Positions 18,001 through 27,975 are shown, numbered from the stretch's first letter. The stretch: 64,000 nucleotides of DNA from Qiania dongpingensis (GCF_014337195.1 NZ_CP060634.1:1736001-1800000), one strand, 5' to 3'. Program-made: numbers and translations. Notes: generated by a model from the letters alone, not told the origin.

Positions 18001-19669
18001 TGCCCTGCTCTCCGAATCCGCGCTGGATTCCGTCTATGGCGCCAAAATCCAGCGCCTTGTCCCCATAGACCAGCAGATCCAGAACACGCAGTCCACCTCC
18101 CAGCATCTGCTTCTTCGTATCTATCACAACCTTCCAATCCATACAATGCGATTTCTGGTCGTAATTCTGTGCCGATTTTTCTATCGTACCCACTCCCACT
18201 GTCACATTGGCAGGATTGCTTTTTATCCCGTCCGTGCCTGTCCCGCGTATTTGAGCCGTATTGCCGAAAGTGATCTTCTTTTTTCCTGTGATCTCGCTGT
18301 CTGTCACCTTCGTGAGTATCGTCACCATCTTCTTGCCGGAAATATCGCCCATTGAGCAGGATATCTTCTGCCCTTCGGCAGGATTCCCCGTCACAGTCAC
18401 TTTATCCGTCCCCATCTGGACAGACTGCCCATATCCCTGCTCCCCGGCATTATACTCAGCGGCTGAAGCACTCACATATTCCAGCCCCTTCGGAAGATCA
18501 TCCTCTAGTACCGCATGATTCAGTTTTCCGTTTATATAGATCTTCCACTCTATGTGGCGCTCCGAAGGATCATATGCTCCGTCCGGGCCGATCCCCTCGC
18601 CGACTACTGCGCCTTCTTTGCTGATCCATTCCACAGTGAAAGGGACGTTCGTCTCAAGAACTGCTGATACAGAATCCTTTTTATCCTTGATCTCTGCCGT
18701 ATTTTTTATTTTTTGCTGCCCGCTCGCATAGTATTTTTCATCGGGTATCAAAGTCTTAAAAAACAGATATCTCGTTCCCTGATAAGATGTCCCCTCTGGC
18801 TCGCCCGACGCAAACGTGTAAGAAAGCACTCCATCGGCGCCATAAACAGGCGTCTTTTCCACCGCATCGGCGCCGTCTTCCTTTTCCCCTATCCGAAAAG
18901 ATCCCGCCACATATTCTCCTACACCGGTCAAATCGTCCATAAACGTATATCCGGCCAGATCTCCGTCTGTATCGGAAGCTCCGCCTTCTTTATCTGCATT
19001 CACTTTGATCGTCCAGGAAATTTCCTGATTTGATACATCAGCCTCTCCTGATTTTTCTCCGGTAATGACGGTCGCTCTAGGAGGTATCCTGACCGTAAAT
19101 GTCTTATCATAGATGCCAATATCCTTCACGATCTCATCGTCGCCGTCATTAACAGCGTCCAGTCTCATCGTCATGCTGAAGCCGGCCATGGCTCCGTTAA
19201 TGCTCTCCTCATTGACGGCTTCTGTAAACACGATCTTTGCCCTTGGACTGTCTGTCGTATCATCCTTTGTGAGATTTCCCACGACCGTACCGCCAAAGCT
19301 CAAAGGGACATCTTTAAGCTCCACCAGCTCAAGCGCTTCCGGAAGCGCTATTACCGCAAAGTCTCCTCCGCTTATATACGTATCTGTTTCGTCCCGGTTT
19401 ATTTCAAGATCACCGACTACTGGAAATGAAAAGGATATGTAGATATTAATATCCTTTTTATGGTCGATTTCTCCTCTGTTTTTTATTTCCTTTCCATCCT
19501 GTGAAACCGTGGCGGCCGGCTCACTGAGAAGCGCTGATTTGTCGCTCCCGGTTCCCGGCGTCTCTGCTTTGACAGACAAGGCTCCCATATCCGGGTACAT
19601 TAAAATAAAGAATAGTATCAAGGATACTACTCTTAAAATAAGTTTATGCGTTCTTTTAAATTTTTTCAA
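15011..19669 (-). CDS. Large wall-anchored adhesin with pilin-like isopeptide domains
   Basis: A 1552-residue exported protein with a signal peptide (LKKFKRTHKLILRV..., cleaved near SVKAE). About 1000 residues of repeated beta-sandwich modules, like those of Sdr/SpaA adhesins, follow. Then come a SpaA/Cna-B domain (about 1035-1130; FKINKTD...GAKFTLY...LRETGTPAGY) and three tandem ~110-residue repeats (about 1138-1478), each starting LxISKxVxGxxGDK-like and ending xFxN. A Pro/Lys-rich wall spacer and a sorting signal NAVNTGD (near 1517) with hydrophobic helix and RKKWNKG close it. The start is TTG at 19669, after GGGGAG; a TTG 13 codons earlier lies on the transcription start. It lies downstream of a two-component system; no sortase is in the window. 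Confidence 0.88.
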   Translation of the reverse strand: MKKFKRTHKLILRVVSLILFFILMYPDMGALSVKAETPGTGSDKSALLSEPAATVSQDGKEIKNRGEIDHKKDINIYISFSFPVVGDLEINRDETDTYISGGDFAVIALPEALELVELKDVPLSFGGTVVGNLTKDDTTDSPRAKIVFTEAVNEESINGAMAGFSMTMRLDAVNDGDDEIVKDIGIYDKTFTVRIPPRATVITGEKSGEADVSNQEISWTIKVNADKEGGASDTDGDLAGYTFMDDLTGVGEYVAGSFRIGEKEDGADAVEKTPVYGADGVLSYTFASGEPEGTSYQGTRYLFFKTLIPDEKYYASGQQKIKNTAEIKDKKDSVSAVLETNVPFTVEWISKEGAVVGEGIGPDGAYDPSERHIEWKIYINGKLNHAVLEDDLPKGLEYVSASAAEYNAGEQGYGQSVQMGTDKVTVTGNPAEGQKISCSMGDISGKKMVTILTKVTDSEITGKKKITFGNTAQIRGTGTDGIKSNPANVTVGVGTIEKSAQNYDQKSHCMDWKVVIDTKKQMLGGGLRVLDLLVYGDKALDFGAIDGIQRGFGEQGSLSYVSGDEIKKLTPQYNQRIQTDSFASSSDLAARVYTLRIGGEAVADLMVVTSGNGGEIGISEASEYTYSTVVCNPNYYAGNGEYRIDNTASLFSYNAEINNSTASKTINSNMLGKDTLDRESASVISAADMEAGSAEAVAAVNSPASGKKSCFDYVDKSVIYRLYVNADELKDVTNDITAIDGKAVGNYKLQDTLPQGWEFKKIKGEDYFLVYEGTGNGGKVNASSLVSDGQELQSVLDVTGPVQSSDDSSGEIMTFEFKSLKKAYVILVKAGPNEETAKGYFSKNGDTAAVNQVKLVDNENITAPTEASADVKIKSSAISKSIKEEFEADEYLKWRIEYTPYDLTYQNVYIKDELPLGLDLRIDSKGNLLIEEGGNINIRIAEMSLRSDGTYEEGNDIPLPDADVLTYDNNSRALTFLPPDAGKAYCLEYVTDITGEGGMNVNNTVLLYLNDITAESTGQKYPISDVAYGALFRRAGWFKINKTDGDTGDFIKGAKFTLYSPEGTVIREAVTNEKGVLYLKALPDGDYILRETGTPAGYASSAKEYAVHVEKDGTGVPHTSIDGEDTEDISIQNFKEGTVGSLLITKAVAGSGGDETAEFDFTITFKDQNDVEMTESFSYVISDGDGNTLKKGSVTGGGTISLSHRQSIKIFDIPKETKYEVTERDYTAEGYITAITGDAAGTIIADTTKTALFTNVKNVGGLTISKAVTGNGGDKEKEFEFTVRFDGPGKEKMYSYTGEGTADGMVKSGDTVKLKHGDSIMIKDIPEGTGYEVQETDYSREGYVTARTGDTGVIKDGITSRADFINTRNTGTLGISKTVEGSAGDKSRQFEFTVTWDGPDKEISFSYRGYGVDGGVIKSGDTIKLAHNQSIVIEGLTEGTAYLVKERDYSEEGYTAAASGDEGKISSNTAVVAHFVNTKQETEEDQTAEGSKPDNTDKGQSLKKPASVPEKGEGKNAVNTGDMTPLLPSAGIVIAAAGLLLIMVFRKKWNKG

Positions 19670-19713
19670 TCGTCCTTCACTCCCCTGATTTTTCTTTTGA
19701 GATTTCAAGTACT

Positions 19714-19719
19714 ATTATA
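19714..19719 (-). promoter_or_regulatory. -10 box of the adhesin gene
   Basis: A perfect TATAAT lies 45 bases before the chosen TTG start; the matching -35 region is poor, as expected if an activator is needed. Transcription would begin near 19707. Confidence 0.5.
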
Positions 19720-19775
19720 AAATCTATCAGGAGATTATTATCCGCTGTTTTCTGCCAGTTCTTCGCAAAAAACGG

Positions 19776-21065
19776 TCAAAAATTCGCAAGCAGCCTGACT
19801 GTAAACGTCCCGCTCTCACAGCAGCAGTCAAAATCAGCGTCGAGCTTATTCGCAAATGCCGACACGCTCTGCAGCCCTATCCCATGTCCTTTCCCCTTCC
19901 GGCTCACAGGAAGCTTTGTGATTGGATTCATCTGTACTTCCTTACTGCATCGGTTCTCTGCTTCTATGATCAGGCGGCTGTCCGCACACCATACGAGCAG
20001 ACTAACAGACCTTTCTTCTTTATTCAGCTCTTCCACAGAGTCCAGCGCGTTCTCCAGCAGATTCGCGATCACCGACGCCAGCTCCAAATCGTCCACCGGC
20101 ACCTTTTCCGGCACCGTCATTTTTATATTTACAGACGCGCCAAGCCCGTCCGCTTTTTCCATCAGGTTAGAAACAATACTGTTCACTTTCATATTTTCGC
20201 AGTACTTCCCGATCTTATTATCCGAGATCACTTCTGACACATTCCTAATGATCTTCTTAACCTCATCATATTCCTTCTGTTCCAGCAGAGAATTGATGAT
20301 TCCCATGTAGTGGCGCATGTCATGGCGCAAAATCCTTAAATTGTACTCAGCTTTTTCCACCGCCTTATACTGGGACTCCAGTCCATGGATATAAGATTCA
20401 AACAGCTCATTTTCCCAGTACAGTTCACTTCTTTTCGTTTCATTCTCCACGTAGCGGAATATCACGATATAAGAGACGAACATGGTGATCAGAAGCAATA
20501 TGACCCCCAGTATATTCTGACGGTTATCATGAAGAGAATTCGGGAATATAGCAAGAAAGCAAAAGCAGCTGTAAAAAAGAGAAGGGATCAGGCACAGGCC
20601 CCACCACTTCCCCATATCTCTTTTTTCGAAAAAGCTTAGATATATCTTTCTTATTTTGATGACGAGTATCAAAAGCAGCAGGAAATGCGCCATTCCACTG
20701 GCAAATATGGCCAAAATTCCGCTTCCCGTATAGATTTCTACTATCGCCCCGACGATTCCGCCCGCCATCACGTAATTGGATCCGCTCAAACCGGTAAAGA
20801 CCGCTTTGCTGTCTCTCGTCTTTGAAATAAATACTGCGGTAAACTGCGTGATAAAAATCTGGATCAAAGTTACTGTTACATAGAAAAAAGAGCTGCCGGA
20901 AAACACATATAGGAGTAAAAATTCCATAGCACAGGAGACGGAGGCGGATACAGCACATATGGCCAGAGATTTTTTTTCCGTATATTTCAGCCCAATGAAC
21001 AAAAGAAAATACGCCATTAAAAAACCATAACTTATAATATAGGAAATCAAACTATATGCCTTCAT
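19776..21065 (-). CDS. AgrC-like sensor histidine kinase (GHKL ATPase)
   Basis: A 429-residue membrane kinase. Residues 1-215 hold about six to seven transmembrane helices, the phospho-acceptor His lies in LRILRHDMRHYMGI near residue 245, and a GHKL ATPase domain ends with the G-box GKGHGIGLQSV. This layout is that of peptide-sensing AgrC/ComD-type kinases. No AgrD-like peptide or AgrB gene is nearby, so the signal is unknown. GAGGAGG precedes the ATG, 14 bases after the response-regulator stop. Second gene of the operon, directly upstream of the adhesin. Confidence 0.88.
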   Translation of the reverse strand: MKAYSLISYIISYGFLMAYFLLFIGLKYTEKKSLAICAVSASVSCAMEFLLLYVFSGSSFFYVTVTLIQIFITQFTAVFISKTRDSKAVFTGLSGSNYVMAGGIVGAIVEIYTGSGILAIFASGMAHFLLLLILVIKIRKIYLSFFEKRDMGKWWGLCLIPSLFYSCFCFLAIFPNSLHDNRQNILGVILLLITMFVSYIVIFRYVENETKRSELYWENELFESYIHGLESQYKAVEKAEYNLRILRHDMRHYMGIINSLLEQKEYDEVKKIIRNVSEVISDNKIGKYCENMKVNSIVSNLMEKADGLGASVNIKMTVPEKVPVDDLELASVIANLLENALDSVEELNKEERSVSLLVWCADSRLIIEAENRCSKEVQMNPITKLPVSRKGKGHGIGLQSVSAFANKLDADFDCCCESGTFTVRLLANF

Positions 21066-21079
21066 TCGGCACTCCTCCT

Positions 21080-21817
21080 CTATCGATATCTGTCAGCCAT
21101 ATAGGACAGATACTTTCTCTTCACTGCCGCGTATCTTTTTTTGCTCACAGGCACGGTATCTTCATTCCTCATCTCCAAACCGGTCTGCTTCAGCTTTTCT
21201 GCATATCTCAGATTGACAACAAAAGATTTATGGACTTGCAGAAAAGAAGGATTCTCCGAGAGGTTCCCAATCTCATCTCCAAAGCTCGTTCTGATGAAAA
21301 GGCTTTTCATGACTCTGCCGTCCGCCAGGTGTATATGGAGCGTTCTGTCCTTATTTTCCACATACACTATTTTAGAATGGGGCAAAGAGAGGATTCCCTC
21401 CTGCGTTTTCAGCGGAAACAACGGTTCATCCTTTGTATCCACTGCCGCAAACGCATATTCCATAGCCTCATAAAAATTTTCTTCTTTTATTGGCTTCAGC
21501 AGATACCTTGCCGCCTGCACCCCATATGCGTCCAGAGCAAAGTCATCCGACGTTGTAGTATAGATGATCACCCGGTCCCTGCCCATATCCCGAATCCTCC
21601 GGCCTATCTCAATGCCGTTTTTAACCGGCATGAGCATATCCAAAATATAGATATCGGCCAAATCTCCCGACCCAACCTTGTTATAAAGCATATTGGAATC
21701 TGTAAACTTTTCCCATTCCCACTGCTCTTGCTGATAAAACTCTTGAAACCTGATCAGCATTTTTTCTGTGCTCATCAAATCCTTTATGTTGTCATCGCAG
21801 ATCACAACCTTCAGCAT
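21080..21817 (-). CDS. LytTR-family response regulator (AgrA/VirR type)
   Basis: A 245-residue regulator: receiver domain (1-125) with the acidic pair in VVICDDN, phospho-Asp in DIYILDMLMPVKNG and Lys in LLKPI, then a LytTR DNA-binding domain (about 140-240; VYVENKDRTLHIHLADG, FLQVHKSFVVNL). LytTR proteins bind direct repeats in front of their targets. It is the first gene of the regulator-kinase pair, and the wall-anchored adhesin gene follows in the same direction, so control of that adhesin is the simplest inference. Confidence 0.92.
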   Translation of the reverse strand: MLKVVICDDNIKDLMSTEKMLIRFQEFYQQEQWEWEKFTDSNMLYNKVGSGDLADIYILDMLMPVKNGIEIGRRIRDMGRDRVIIYTTTSDDFALDAYGVQAARYLLKPIKEENFYEAMEYAFAAVDTKDEPLFPLKTQEGILSLPHSKIVYVENKDRTLHIHLADGRVMKSLFIRTSFGDEIGNLSENPSFLQVHKSFVVNLRYAEKLKQTGLEMRNEDTVPVSKKRYAAVKRKYLSYMADRYR

Positions 21818-21864
21818 ATTTTATCACTCCGATTATTCGACGATCCCATCCGGTCATCGTTCAT

Positions 21865-21905
21865 TAAAAAACGCCGAAAACTTTGTTTTCTCAAAGTTTT
21901 CGGCG
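21865..21905 (-). terminator. Strong intrinsic terminator after tRNA-Arg
   Basis: A perfect 14-bp stem (21872-21885 with 21892-21905), 6-base loop and six T on the minus strand. Confidence 0.93.
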
Positions 21906-21915
21906 GGATTTCTGG

Positions 21916-21989
21916 CGTCCCCGAGAGGATTTGAACCTCCGGCCTACCGCTTAGGAGGCGGTCGCTCTATCCTGCTGAGCTACGGAGAC
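21916..21989 (-). tRNA. tRNA-Arg (anticodon CCT)
   Basis: A 74-base cloverleaf on the minus strand with acceptor GTCTCCG/CGGGGAC, anticodon stem ACCGC/GCGGT around CTCCTAA giving CCT, and a normal T arm. It decodes AGG. CCA is not encoded. It lies 35 bases after the DUF3881 gene and may be cotranscribed with it. Confidence 0.95.
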
Positions 21990-22024
21990 TTAGCAATAAA
22001 ACGGTGCAACCAGTGACACGCGGC

Positions 22025-22906
22025 TCAATCCAGGAAATTCACCTGACCCTGAAGCCATACAGGCCCCTTAAACCTACGTCCCACCACCGGCTCGCCAAGC
22101 AAATCCTGCTTATTGATGCCCACCTGGAACATAATGTCGTTGCACTCTACCATTAAAACATAAATTTCCTCATTTGTCCACCTATTTGTGACGATTTCCA
22201 CCTCTAAAATTTCTCCCAGGATCGAATATTGGTCACATTCCACGCCGAAAGGCATAAAACAGGAGTCCACTATGGAATAGACATCCTCGTTGCGGACCCG
22301 GCCGGAGATAGCGGCATAAAGATCGATATCCTCCAAAGCCAGGGAATCCATGGCCTCCGAATCGCCTTTCCTCGCCGCTTCTAAAAGACTGCTCCTGTTC
22401 TCGGACGCCACCTTGATCTTTTCCTTCTGCTTTTCGGTCTTCTGGACCGGCAGCAGGATCCTTCCATAGATGGAAAGCGCCGACAGCATGACCGACGATA
22501 TCTGAGAGCTGTGGAACTTATCCTGACGCCTCTTCACATATTCCATTCCATTCTGGAGATAAAAGATCAAAGATACACCAAGCCGGTATTCCTCACAGAT
22601 CCCGGCATAGGATTCCTTTTCCGCATGGCGCTGCACCTGGCAGGGCGCCTGTGTGGTGATGCAGGTGCTCCGCAGATAGGGAAAATAGTATTCCCTTTCC
22701 AATATATCCCGGTCATTCATTTCCCCGCAGACGGAGATGCCTATACCGTTTCCCACCTCCGCATAGATCTGTTCCCTTGTCCCTCCGTCATCCAGCTGAA
22801 CCAGCTGAGTCTCCCCGGGGCACTGGACCGTCTGCTCCAGAAGCTCTTCAATATCCTGCTTTTTCGTATACTCACTGAACCCTATCGCCCGCAGATATTT
22901 ATGCAT
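22025..22906 (-). CDS. DUF3881 family protein
   Basis: A 293-residue soluble protein (MHKYLRAIGFSEYTKKQDI...) that I assign to DUF3881, a family I know mainly from Lachnospiraceae, with no established function. No signal peptide, membrane segment or catalytic motif is visible; the second half is acidic and mixed alpha/beta. AAGGAG precedes the ATG. It lies 45 bases after serS and is probably cotranscribed under the serine T-box, which hints at a housekeeping role. Confidence 0.75.
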   Translation of the reverse strand: MHKYLRAIGFSEYTKKQDIEELLEQTVQCPGETQLVQLDDGGTREQIYAEVGNGIGISVCGEMNDRDILEREYYFPYLRSTCITTQAPCQVQRHAEKESYAGICEEYRLGVSLIFYLQNGMEYVKRRQDKFHSSQISSVMLSALSIYGRILLPVQKTEKQKEKIKVASENRSSLLEAARKGDSEAMDSLALEDIDLYAAISGRVRNEDVYSIVDSCFMPFGVECDQYSILGEILEVEIVTNRWTNEEIYVLMVECNDIMFQVGINKQDLLGEPVVGRRFKGPVWLQGQVNFLD

Positions 22907-22951
22907 GATATCTCCTTTTTATTGGCACTGACGCTCCCAGAGAAGACATTA

Positions 22952-24244
22952 TCATCCTTCTTCCTTCGGCACCAGCTTCGTCTGTCCGCCCATGTACGGC
23001 TGAATCACCGCGGGAATGTCCACGGTGCCGTCCGCATTCAGATTATTCTCCAAAAATGCTATCAGCATACGAGGCGGCGCTACTACTGTATTATTCAATG
23101 TGTGGGCAAAATATTTCCCGTCTTTTCCGTTCACACGGATTTTGAGACGGCGGGCCTGTGCATCACCTAAGTTGGAGCAGCTTCCCACTTCGAAATATTT
23201 CTGCTGCCTGGGAGACCATGCCTCCACATCGTAGGACTTCACCTTCAGATCCGCCAGATCGCCGGAACAGCATTCCAGGGTGCGGACAGGAATATCCATG
23301 GAACGGAACAGGTCCACCGTATTCTGCCACAGCTTCTCGAACCACATGGGGCTTTCCTCCGGCCTGCATACAACGATCATTTCCTGTTTTTCAAACTGAT
23401 GGATACGGTACACGCCTCTTTCTTCGATTCCATGAGCGCCCTTTTCCTTGCGGAAGCAAGGAGAATAGCTGGTCAGTGTATAGGGGAGCTTCTCTTCCGG
23501 AGATACCGTATCGATGAACTTTCCGATCATGGAATGTTCGCTGGTGCCGATCAGATACAGATCTTCTCCCTCGATCTTATACATCATCGCATCCATTTCA
23601 TCAAAGCTCATCACGCCGGTCACCACATTGCTCCTGATCATGAACGGCGGTATGCAGTACGTAAATCCCCTGTTAATCATGAAGTCCCTCGCGTAAGCCA
23701 AAATGGAAGAATGGAGCCTTGCGATATCGCCCATCAGATAATAAAAACCGTTTCCGGCCACCCGTCCCGCGCTTTCCAGATCGATCCCTCCAAAGCTTTC
23801 CATAATCTTTGTATGGTAAGGGATCTCAAAATCTGGCACGACCGGTTCCCCGTACTTGGTCACTTCCACATTTTCCGTATCATCTTTTCCGATGGGCACG
23901 GACGGGTCAATGATATTGGGGATGGTCATCATATTCTTCTGAATGGCCTCCTCCACTTCACGTTCCCTCGCCGACAGCTCCTCAACCCGGGCGGCGTTGG
24001 CATTTACCTGAGCCTTGATCTTTTCTGCTTCTTCCTTCTTTCCCTGCTTCATCAGCGCGCCGATCTCCTTGGAAAGACGGTTCCGGCTGGCGCGGAGGCT
24101 CTCAACCTCCTGCTTGATTTCTCTGTTTTCCTTATCTAAAGCGATCACTTCGTCCACCAGCGGCAGCTTCCTGTCCTGGAATTTCTTCTTGATGTTTTCC
24201 TTTACTGCTTCCGGATTCTCTCTCAAAAATTTAATGTCTATCAT
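22952..24244 (-). CDS. serS: Seryl-tRNA synthetase
   Basis: A 430-residue class II aminoacyl-tRNA synthetase. Residues 1-105 form the long antiparallel coiled-coil arm that grips the serine tRNA variable arm; the catalytic domain shows motif 2 (FRKEKGAHGIEERGVYRIHQF) and motif 3 (NNTVVAPPRMLIAFLEN). The ATG at 24244 (MIDIKFLREN) follows AAAGGAGG; the frame upstream of it is the T-box leader, not protein. Confidence 0.97.
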   Translation of the reverse strand: MIDIKFLRENPEAVKENIKKKFQDRKLPLVDEVIALDKENREIKQEVESLRASRNRLSKEIGALMKQGKKEEAEKIKAQVNANAARVEELSAREREVEEAIQKNMMTIPNIIDPSVPIGKDDTENVEVTKYGEPVVPDFEIPYHTKIMESFGGIDLESAGRVAGNGFYYLMGDIARLHSSILAYARDFMINRGFTYCIPPFMIRSNVVTGVMSFDEMDAMMYKIEGEDLYLIGTSEHSMIGKFIDTVSPEEKLPYTLTSYSPCFRKEKGAHGIEERGVYRIHQFEKQEMIVVCRPEESPMWFEKLWQNTVDLFRSMDIPVRTLECCSGDLADLKVKSYDVEAWSPRQQKYFEVGSCSNLGDAQARRLKIRVNGKDGKYFAHTLNNTVVAPPRMLIAFLENNLNADGTVDIPAVIQPYMGGQTKLVPKEEG

Positions 24245-24263
24245 GATAATTCCTCCTTTTTTA

Positions 24264-24511
24264 TAAAAAAATAACCTCTCATCCCATGTCAGGGACGAAA
24301 GGTTTCCGCGTTGCCACCCATTTTGCCGGCCTTCCGCGGCCAGCCTCTTATTGGTGGTATAAAGGCCACCGGCCTTTTGACTCATCGCCAACCGCTCCGA
24401 AAGTGGACAGGCCTGCAGTCCTGCCGGTTCGCACCAACCACCAGCTCTCTGAAAGGACATCACATACCTTAGCTCTCATCACCGCGTTTTTCTATTCATA
24501 TTTCATCATTG
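24264..24511 (-). promoter_or_regulatory. T-box riboswitch leader of serS
   Basis: The minus-strand leader holds the T-box sequence GGGTGGCAACGCGG (24306-24319), then a terminator (24273-24285 with 24292-24304 and a run of seven or more T) that the antiterminator would displace. Upstream are the long stem I with an AGAGAG-type bulge and the GGUG loop sequences. Uncharged tRNA-Ser would switch serS on. I could not fix the specifier codon with certainty. Confidence 0.9.
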
Positions 24512-24517
24512 CTCCTT

Positions 24518-24546
24518 ATTATATACCAGGAGTTTTTTTTTTTCAA
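24518..24546 (-). promoter_or_regulatory. Promoter of the serS leader
   Basis: TTGAAA and TATAAT at 17-base spacing on the minus strand, with an A-rich spacer. Confidence 0.75.
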
Positions 24547-24637
24547 GGGTTTCTTTTTGTATTCACCGCCTGTCAGCAAGAATTTAACCTCTATTATAAA
24601 TTTCTTATGAACAATCCATGAAATAAATATGCGCCCC

Positions 24638-24666
24638 TGTCAAAGCCGGCTGATTTATGTTATACT
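24638..24666 (+). promoter_or_regulatory. Putative promoter of the asparaginase gene
   Basis: TGTCAA and TATACT at 17-base spacing, about 30 bases before the ATG. The stretch 24547-24637 holds nothing else I can name. Confidence 0.5.
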
Positions 24667-24697
24667 TTTTTCAATATAAATAGAAAGAAGGGTTTTC

Positions 24698-25696
24698 ATG
24701 AAGAAGATCTTACTCCTCTCCACAGGCGGCACCATCGCCTCTTCCCCGACGGAAAACGGTCTCTCTCCTCAGATGGACGGCGCGTCCATGGTACGTCTGA
24801 TTCCGGAACTGAACGGTCTTTGTGAGATTCACTATAAAGAACTTCTGAGTCTGGACAGCACCAACATCCAGCCGGAAGAGTGGGCTTCCATCGCACAGGC
24901 CGTCTTTGCAGGCCTTTCCATCTTTGACGGCGTAGTCATTACCCACGGTACCGATACCATGGCATACACTGCCGCCGCGCTGTCCTTCATGCTGCAAAAT
25001 CTCAACAAACCGGTAATTCTTACCGGCTCCCAAATACCCATCGAAGAGCCGAACACAGACGGAAAGCGCAATATCCTCGATGCGTTCCACGCAGCCGCGG
25101 ACGGACGGCTTGCCGGAGTGTACCTCGTCTTTGACGGCATCATCATCCACGGCTGCCATGCCCGGAAGACCAGTTCCCTTGGGCTTCACGCTTTTGAAAG
25201 TATAAACCGCGAGCCGGAGGGATCCGTCAAAGACGGCAAAGTGATCTTAAACAGGGAACCGGCTCCCCTTTCCAGGAAATCCCTGACACTTAACGATAAC
25301 TTCAACCCCAATGTCCTGCTCCTTAAGCTGGTCCCCGGCATGAAGCCGGAACTGCTGGAAGCCATACCGCAGCTGGGATACCGGGCCGTGGTGCTGGAAG
25401 CCTTCGGCTTGGGAGGGATACCGAACTCACGCAGAAATCTGCTTCCACCCATTAAAGCCCTGATCAAAAAGGAAATCCCAGTGGCAGTCACCACCCAATG
25501 CATCCATGACGGCTGTGATCTGACTGTATATGACGTGGGCGTGGAGGCCTCCAAAGCAGGCGTGCTCTCCGCCGGCACCATGACCACCGAAGCCGCATTT
25601 GCCAAGCTGATGTGGATATTAGGGCAGACTGCTGACTTAAATAAAATAAAAGAACTCTTCAGCCAGGATTTTTTTGGCGAATTTGCTGAAAATTGA
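24698..25696 (+). CDS. ansA: Type I L-asparaginase
   Basis: A 332-residue cytosolic amidohydrolase converting asparagine to aspartate and ammonia. Both catalytic threonines are in their motifs: Thr12 in STGGTIAS and Thr near 88 in THGTDTMAY. There is no signal peptide, which fits the cytoplasmic type I enzyme rather than periplasmic type II. Lengths and the late ALTTEAAFAKLMWIL-like segment match the family. GAAGGG precedes the ATG. It lies just upstream of glutamate dehydrogenase, so nitrogen release from amino acids is a local theme. Confidence 0.93.
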   Translation: MKKILLLSTGGTIASSPTENGLSPQMDGASMVRLIPELNGLCEIHYKELLSLDSTNIQPEEWASIAQAVFAGLSIFDGVVITHGTDTMAYTAAALSFMLQNLNKPVILTGSQIPIEEPNTDGKRNILDAFHAAADGRLAGVYLVFDGIIIHGCHARKTSSLGLHAFESINREPEGSVKDGKVILNREPAPLSRKSLTLNDNFNPNVLLLKLVPGMKPELLEAIPQLGYRAVVLEAFGLGGIPNSRRNLLPPIKALIKKEIPVAVTTQCIHDGCDLTVYDVGVEASKAGVLSAGTMTTEAAFAKLMWILGQTADLNKIKELFSQDFFGEFAEN

Positions 25697-25715
25697 TCCG
25701 CCGGCGCCGTTCCAA

Positions 25716-25744
25716 TTGACTTAAACAGCTCAGAGTGTTATATT
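25716..25744 (+). promoter_or_regulatory. Promoter of gdhA
   Basis: TTGACT and TATATT at 17-base spacing. Transcription should start near 25751, immediately before the leader hairpin. Confidence 0.75.
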
Positions 25745-25754
25745 AAAAAAGGAC

Positions 25755-25803
25755 AAAGGAGTCATAACAGCAAGCATACGCTTGTCTGTTTTGACTCCTT
25801 TTT
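25755..25803 (+). terminator. Terminator-like hairpin in the gdhA leader
   Basis: A 10-bp outer stem (25755-25764 with 25792-25801) encloses two shorter helices (25767-25770/25786-25789 and 25772-25775/25780-25783) and ends in TTTTT. It lies between the gdhA promoter and the gdhA ATG, so it can both end asparaginase transcripts and attenuate gdhA. Confidence 0.7.
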
Positions 25804-25811
25804 CGTTCTAG

Positions 25812-27167
<1,356 letters not shown>

Positions 27168-27231
27168 CAGTACCTCTTCTATTTTGCTTATAATACCCAT
27201 AACCGGGTATTGTATTACACCCCCTATTATA

Positions 27232-27266
27232 TAAAACAGGCGGCCATATGGCTGCCCGTTTTATTT
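27232..27266. terminator. Bidirectional terminator between gdhA and kdpE
   Basis: An imperfect GC-rich hairpin around GGCCATATGGC has T-rich sequence on both sides. A second small hairpin (AATACCC/GGGTATT, about 27192-27211) lies on the gdhA side. Confidence 0.7.
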
Positions 27267-27273
27267 CTCTGTA

Positions 27274-27975
27274 CTATTCTATTCTCAGCATCCGGTAGCC
27301 CACGCCAACATGGGTCTGGATATATTTCGGCTGGGCCGGATCTGTCTCGATCTTCTTACGCAGTGTGGCCATAAACACTCTCAGGGACGCCACGTCATTC
27401 TCCCAGGCGCTTCCCCATACCTCTCTGGTTATATACGTATGGGTCAGGACCTTGCCCACATTTTTTGCGAGCAGGCACAGGAGTTTATATTCAATGGGCG
27501 TCAGGTGCAGCTCCTTCTCCTCCATGTACGCGCATCCGGCGGAATAGTCAATCCTCAGATCCCCGTTGACAAATACCACCTCGTCGGCGGCCTTTGAGGA
27601 CTGCATATAGCTCAGGCGGCGGAGCGTTACCCGAAGTCTGGCCAGAAGCTCCTCTACAGAAAACGGCTTTGTCAGATAATCATCTGCCCCTGCATCCAGC
27701 GCATCGATCTTATCCCTGTCCTCGCTCCGGGCGCTGATGACTATGATCGGCATATTGGACCAGCTTCTCACCTTTTTGATGATCTCCACTCCATCCATGT
27801 CCGGGAGCCCAAGATCCAGGAGCATCACATCCGGATTCTGGGATGCCGCCGCCATCACAGCCTGCTGCCCCGTCTCCGCCGTATGAAATTTATAATTCTG
27901 CATTTCCAGCGTAGTGGATATCAGATTCTTTACCGCCGTATCGTCTTCTACAATTAGTATCAATGGCTTATTCAT
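27274..27975 (-). CDS. kdpE: KdpE response regulator
   Basis: A 233-residue OmpR/PhoB-type regulator: receiver domain with acidic pocket at E10-D11-D12, phospho-Asp54 in VMLLDLGLPDMDG and Lys in LTKPFS near 104, then a winged-helix DNA-binding domain (about 130-230; HLTPIEYKLLCLLAKN, THVGVGYRM). It is the partner of KdpD and activates the kdp genes under low potassium or osmotic stress. The ATG at 27975 overlaps the kdpD stop by eight bases. Last gene of the kdp run. Confidence 0.95.
   Translation of the reverse strand: MNKPLILIVEDDTAVKNLISTTLEMQNYKFHTAETGQQAVMAAASQNPDVMLLDLGLPDMDGVEIIKKVRSWSNMPIIVISARSEDRDKIDALDAGADDYLTKPFSVEELLARLRVTLRRLSYMQSSKAADEVVFVNGDLRIDYSAGCAYMEEKELHLTPIEYKLLCLLAKNVGKVLTHTYITREVWGSAWENDVASLRVFMATLRKKIETDPAQPKYIQTHVGVGYRMLRIE

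Noticed and set aside
19743..19776. LytTR-type direct repeats before the adhesin promoter
   Set aside because: ACCGTT and two weaker relatives are present, but spacing and sequence do not fit the LytTR consensus well enough to call a site.
23399..24139. 246-residue rightward frame opposite serS
   Set aside because: Antisense shadow of serS with no independent support.
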